Assembly (NCBI RefSeq): GCF_009758205.1
Contig: NZ_WRXN01000007.1
Location: 124,001 to 188,000 of the forward strand
Length of the DNA stretch: 64,000 nucleotides
Direction: 5' to 3'
Source: Chitinophaga tropicalis
GTDB taxonomy: Bacteria > Bacteroidota > Bacteroidia > Chitinophagales > Chitinophagaceae
The notes under the pieces were generated by a model that worked only from the letters and a program-made list of their open reading frames with translations, was not told the origin of the DNA and searched no databases. A program made the position numbers and the translations under genes. Below are positions 63,451-64,000 of this stretch, piece by piece (the first letter of the stretch is position 1; each line of letters opens with the position of its first letter).

Positions 63451-63482
63451 CAAAGTTATTGAACACTGTTCAATAAACAAAA
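63451..63482 (-). promoter_or_regulatory. Promoter with TetR operator in its spacer
   Basis: On the minus strand a -33 TTTTG (63482-63478) and a -7 TAACTTTG (63458-63451) are separated by 19 nt, the Bacteroidota spacing. The 17-nt perfect palindrome ATTGAACACTGTTCAAT (63458-63474) fills the spacer, so a bound repressor would block RNA polymerase. Confidence 0.8.
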
Positions 63483-63867
63483 TATTTTTGGTTCTTTCAG
63501 ATTATATGGGGTGATCCTGCCTGTAAATTGGAAGTAATATTGGGAAAGATTATAGTTTTATTTTCAGGTCAAATTCCTTTTTGAGCGCTAAACATCATAA
63601 CAAACTGAATATCAATACAAAATACTATTCTAATCGAACATACCGCACAAAAGACAAAAGGGATATGAACTGAAAATCAATTATTTACAAAAATAAGGCT
63701 ATCTCTCTTCGATGACCTTTTCAGTTTTTTCCTGGTTCTTCGAAATACGAAATCCGGGTTGTGGACCTGGAAGATACGTTCCATTAAAGTGGGATCTTAT
63801 TTAGATCACTGTGTAATATTATGGACATTAGTTACATTTGCGGATTCGCTTTCAAAAGAAAAATTGT
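63483..63867 (+). promoter_or_regulatory. Intergenic region with aconitase promoter
   Basis: About 385 bp without a gene. A consensus -7 box TACATTTG is at 63833-63840, 28 nt before the aconitase ATG. A -33 element is not clear. Nothing else recognisable. Confidence 0.55.
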
Positions 63868-64000
63868 ATGAGCCGTTATAATGAATATCTTAAGGAAATT
63901 GAAGAAAGAAAAAGCCAGGAACTTCATCCTAAGCCGATTGATAGTGCCGAATTACTGAGTGAAATCATCGCGCAAATCAGAGATCTCGAAAATGCACACA
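63868..64000 (+). CDS. acnB: Aconitate hydratase B, N-terminal start (continues past window)
   Basis: The first 44 residues, MSRYNEYLKEIEERK then QELHPKPIDSAELLSEIIAQ, match the start of bifunctional aconitase B/2-methylisocitrate dehydratase. The iron-sulfur ligands lie outside the window. It isomerises citrate to isocitrate in the TCA cycle. Confidence 0.8.
   Translation, partial: MSRYNEYLKEIEERKSQELHPKPIDSAELLSEIIAQIRDLENAH

Overview
The window reads as chromosomal DNA of a Bacteroidota species, most likely a Chitinophaga-type member of the Chitinophagaceae. The evidence is a type 9 secretion C-terminal domain, SusC/SusD and FecR-free TonB receptors, 6-bladed beta-propeller lipoproteins, LytTR/LytS two-component pairs, many AraC-type regulators, and promoters of the TAnnTTTG type. 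No insertion sequence, CRISPR array, rRNA or ordinary tRNA was found. The taxonomic call is an inference from gene families, not from a marker gene.

Layout. 1-2.8 kb: the 3' end of a large secreted adhesin-like protein, facing a GH5 glycosidase with a ricin-type lectin domain. 3.1-6.6 kb: a compact five-gene minus-strand operon with four TIR-like domains in three proteins, a prokaryotic YEATS protein and a stand-alone M1 metallopeptidase; this looks like an immune (anti-phage) system and is the strongest candidate for an undescribed system. 7.4-8.6 kb: a secreted esterase. 9.0-23.5 kb: a long plus-strand surface-glycoconjugate/secretion cluster (UGM-like flavoenzyme, three GT-C-like membrane proteins, methyltransferase, extra signal peptidase I, a secreted poly-serine protein, two beta-propellers, a tethered thioredoxin-like protein, a TonB-type outer membrane protein and a polyprenol-phosphate sugar transferase). 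23.7-34.3 kb: mixed metabolic and regulatory genes. 34.3-44.2 kb: a minus-strand SusCD transporter pair with a zinc metalloprotease, a Cache histidine kinase and a LytTR response regulator.

44.3-47.4 kb holds a Ro60-type TROVE protein followed by a structured RNA that contains a circularly permuted tRNA mimic (a bacterial Y RNA) and a strong terminator. 47.4-54.2 kb: oxidoreductase, ester-cyclase-like protein, two AraC regulators, a beta-lactamase-fold hydrolase, an MFS exporter and the deleted remains of an SDR gene. 54.3-56.3 kb: a two-domain DNA ligase D. 56.4-63.4 kb: a TetR-controlled RND efflux operon led by an SDR, with a shared palindromic operator at the two promoters. The window ends inside the start of an aconitase B gene.

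Reading limits: product names rest on motifs and remembered family patterns; no database search was possible. Start codons were moved inward where the longest frame began with TTG in a non-coding leader.
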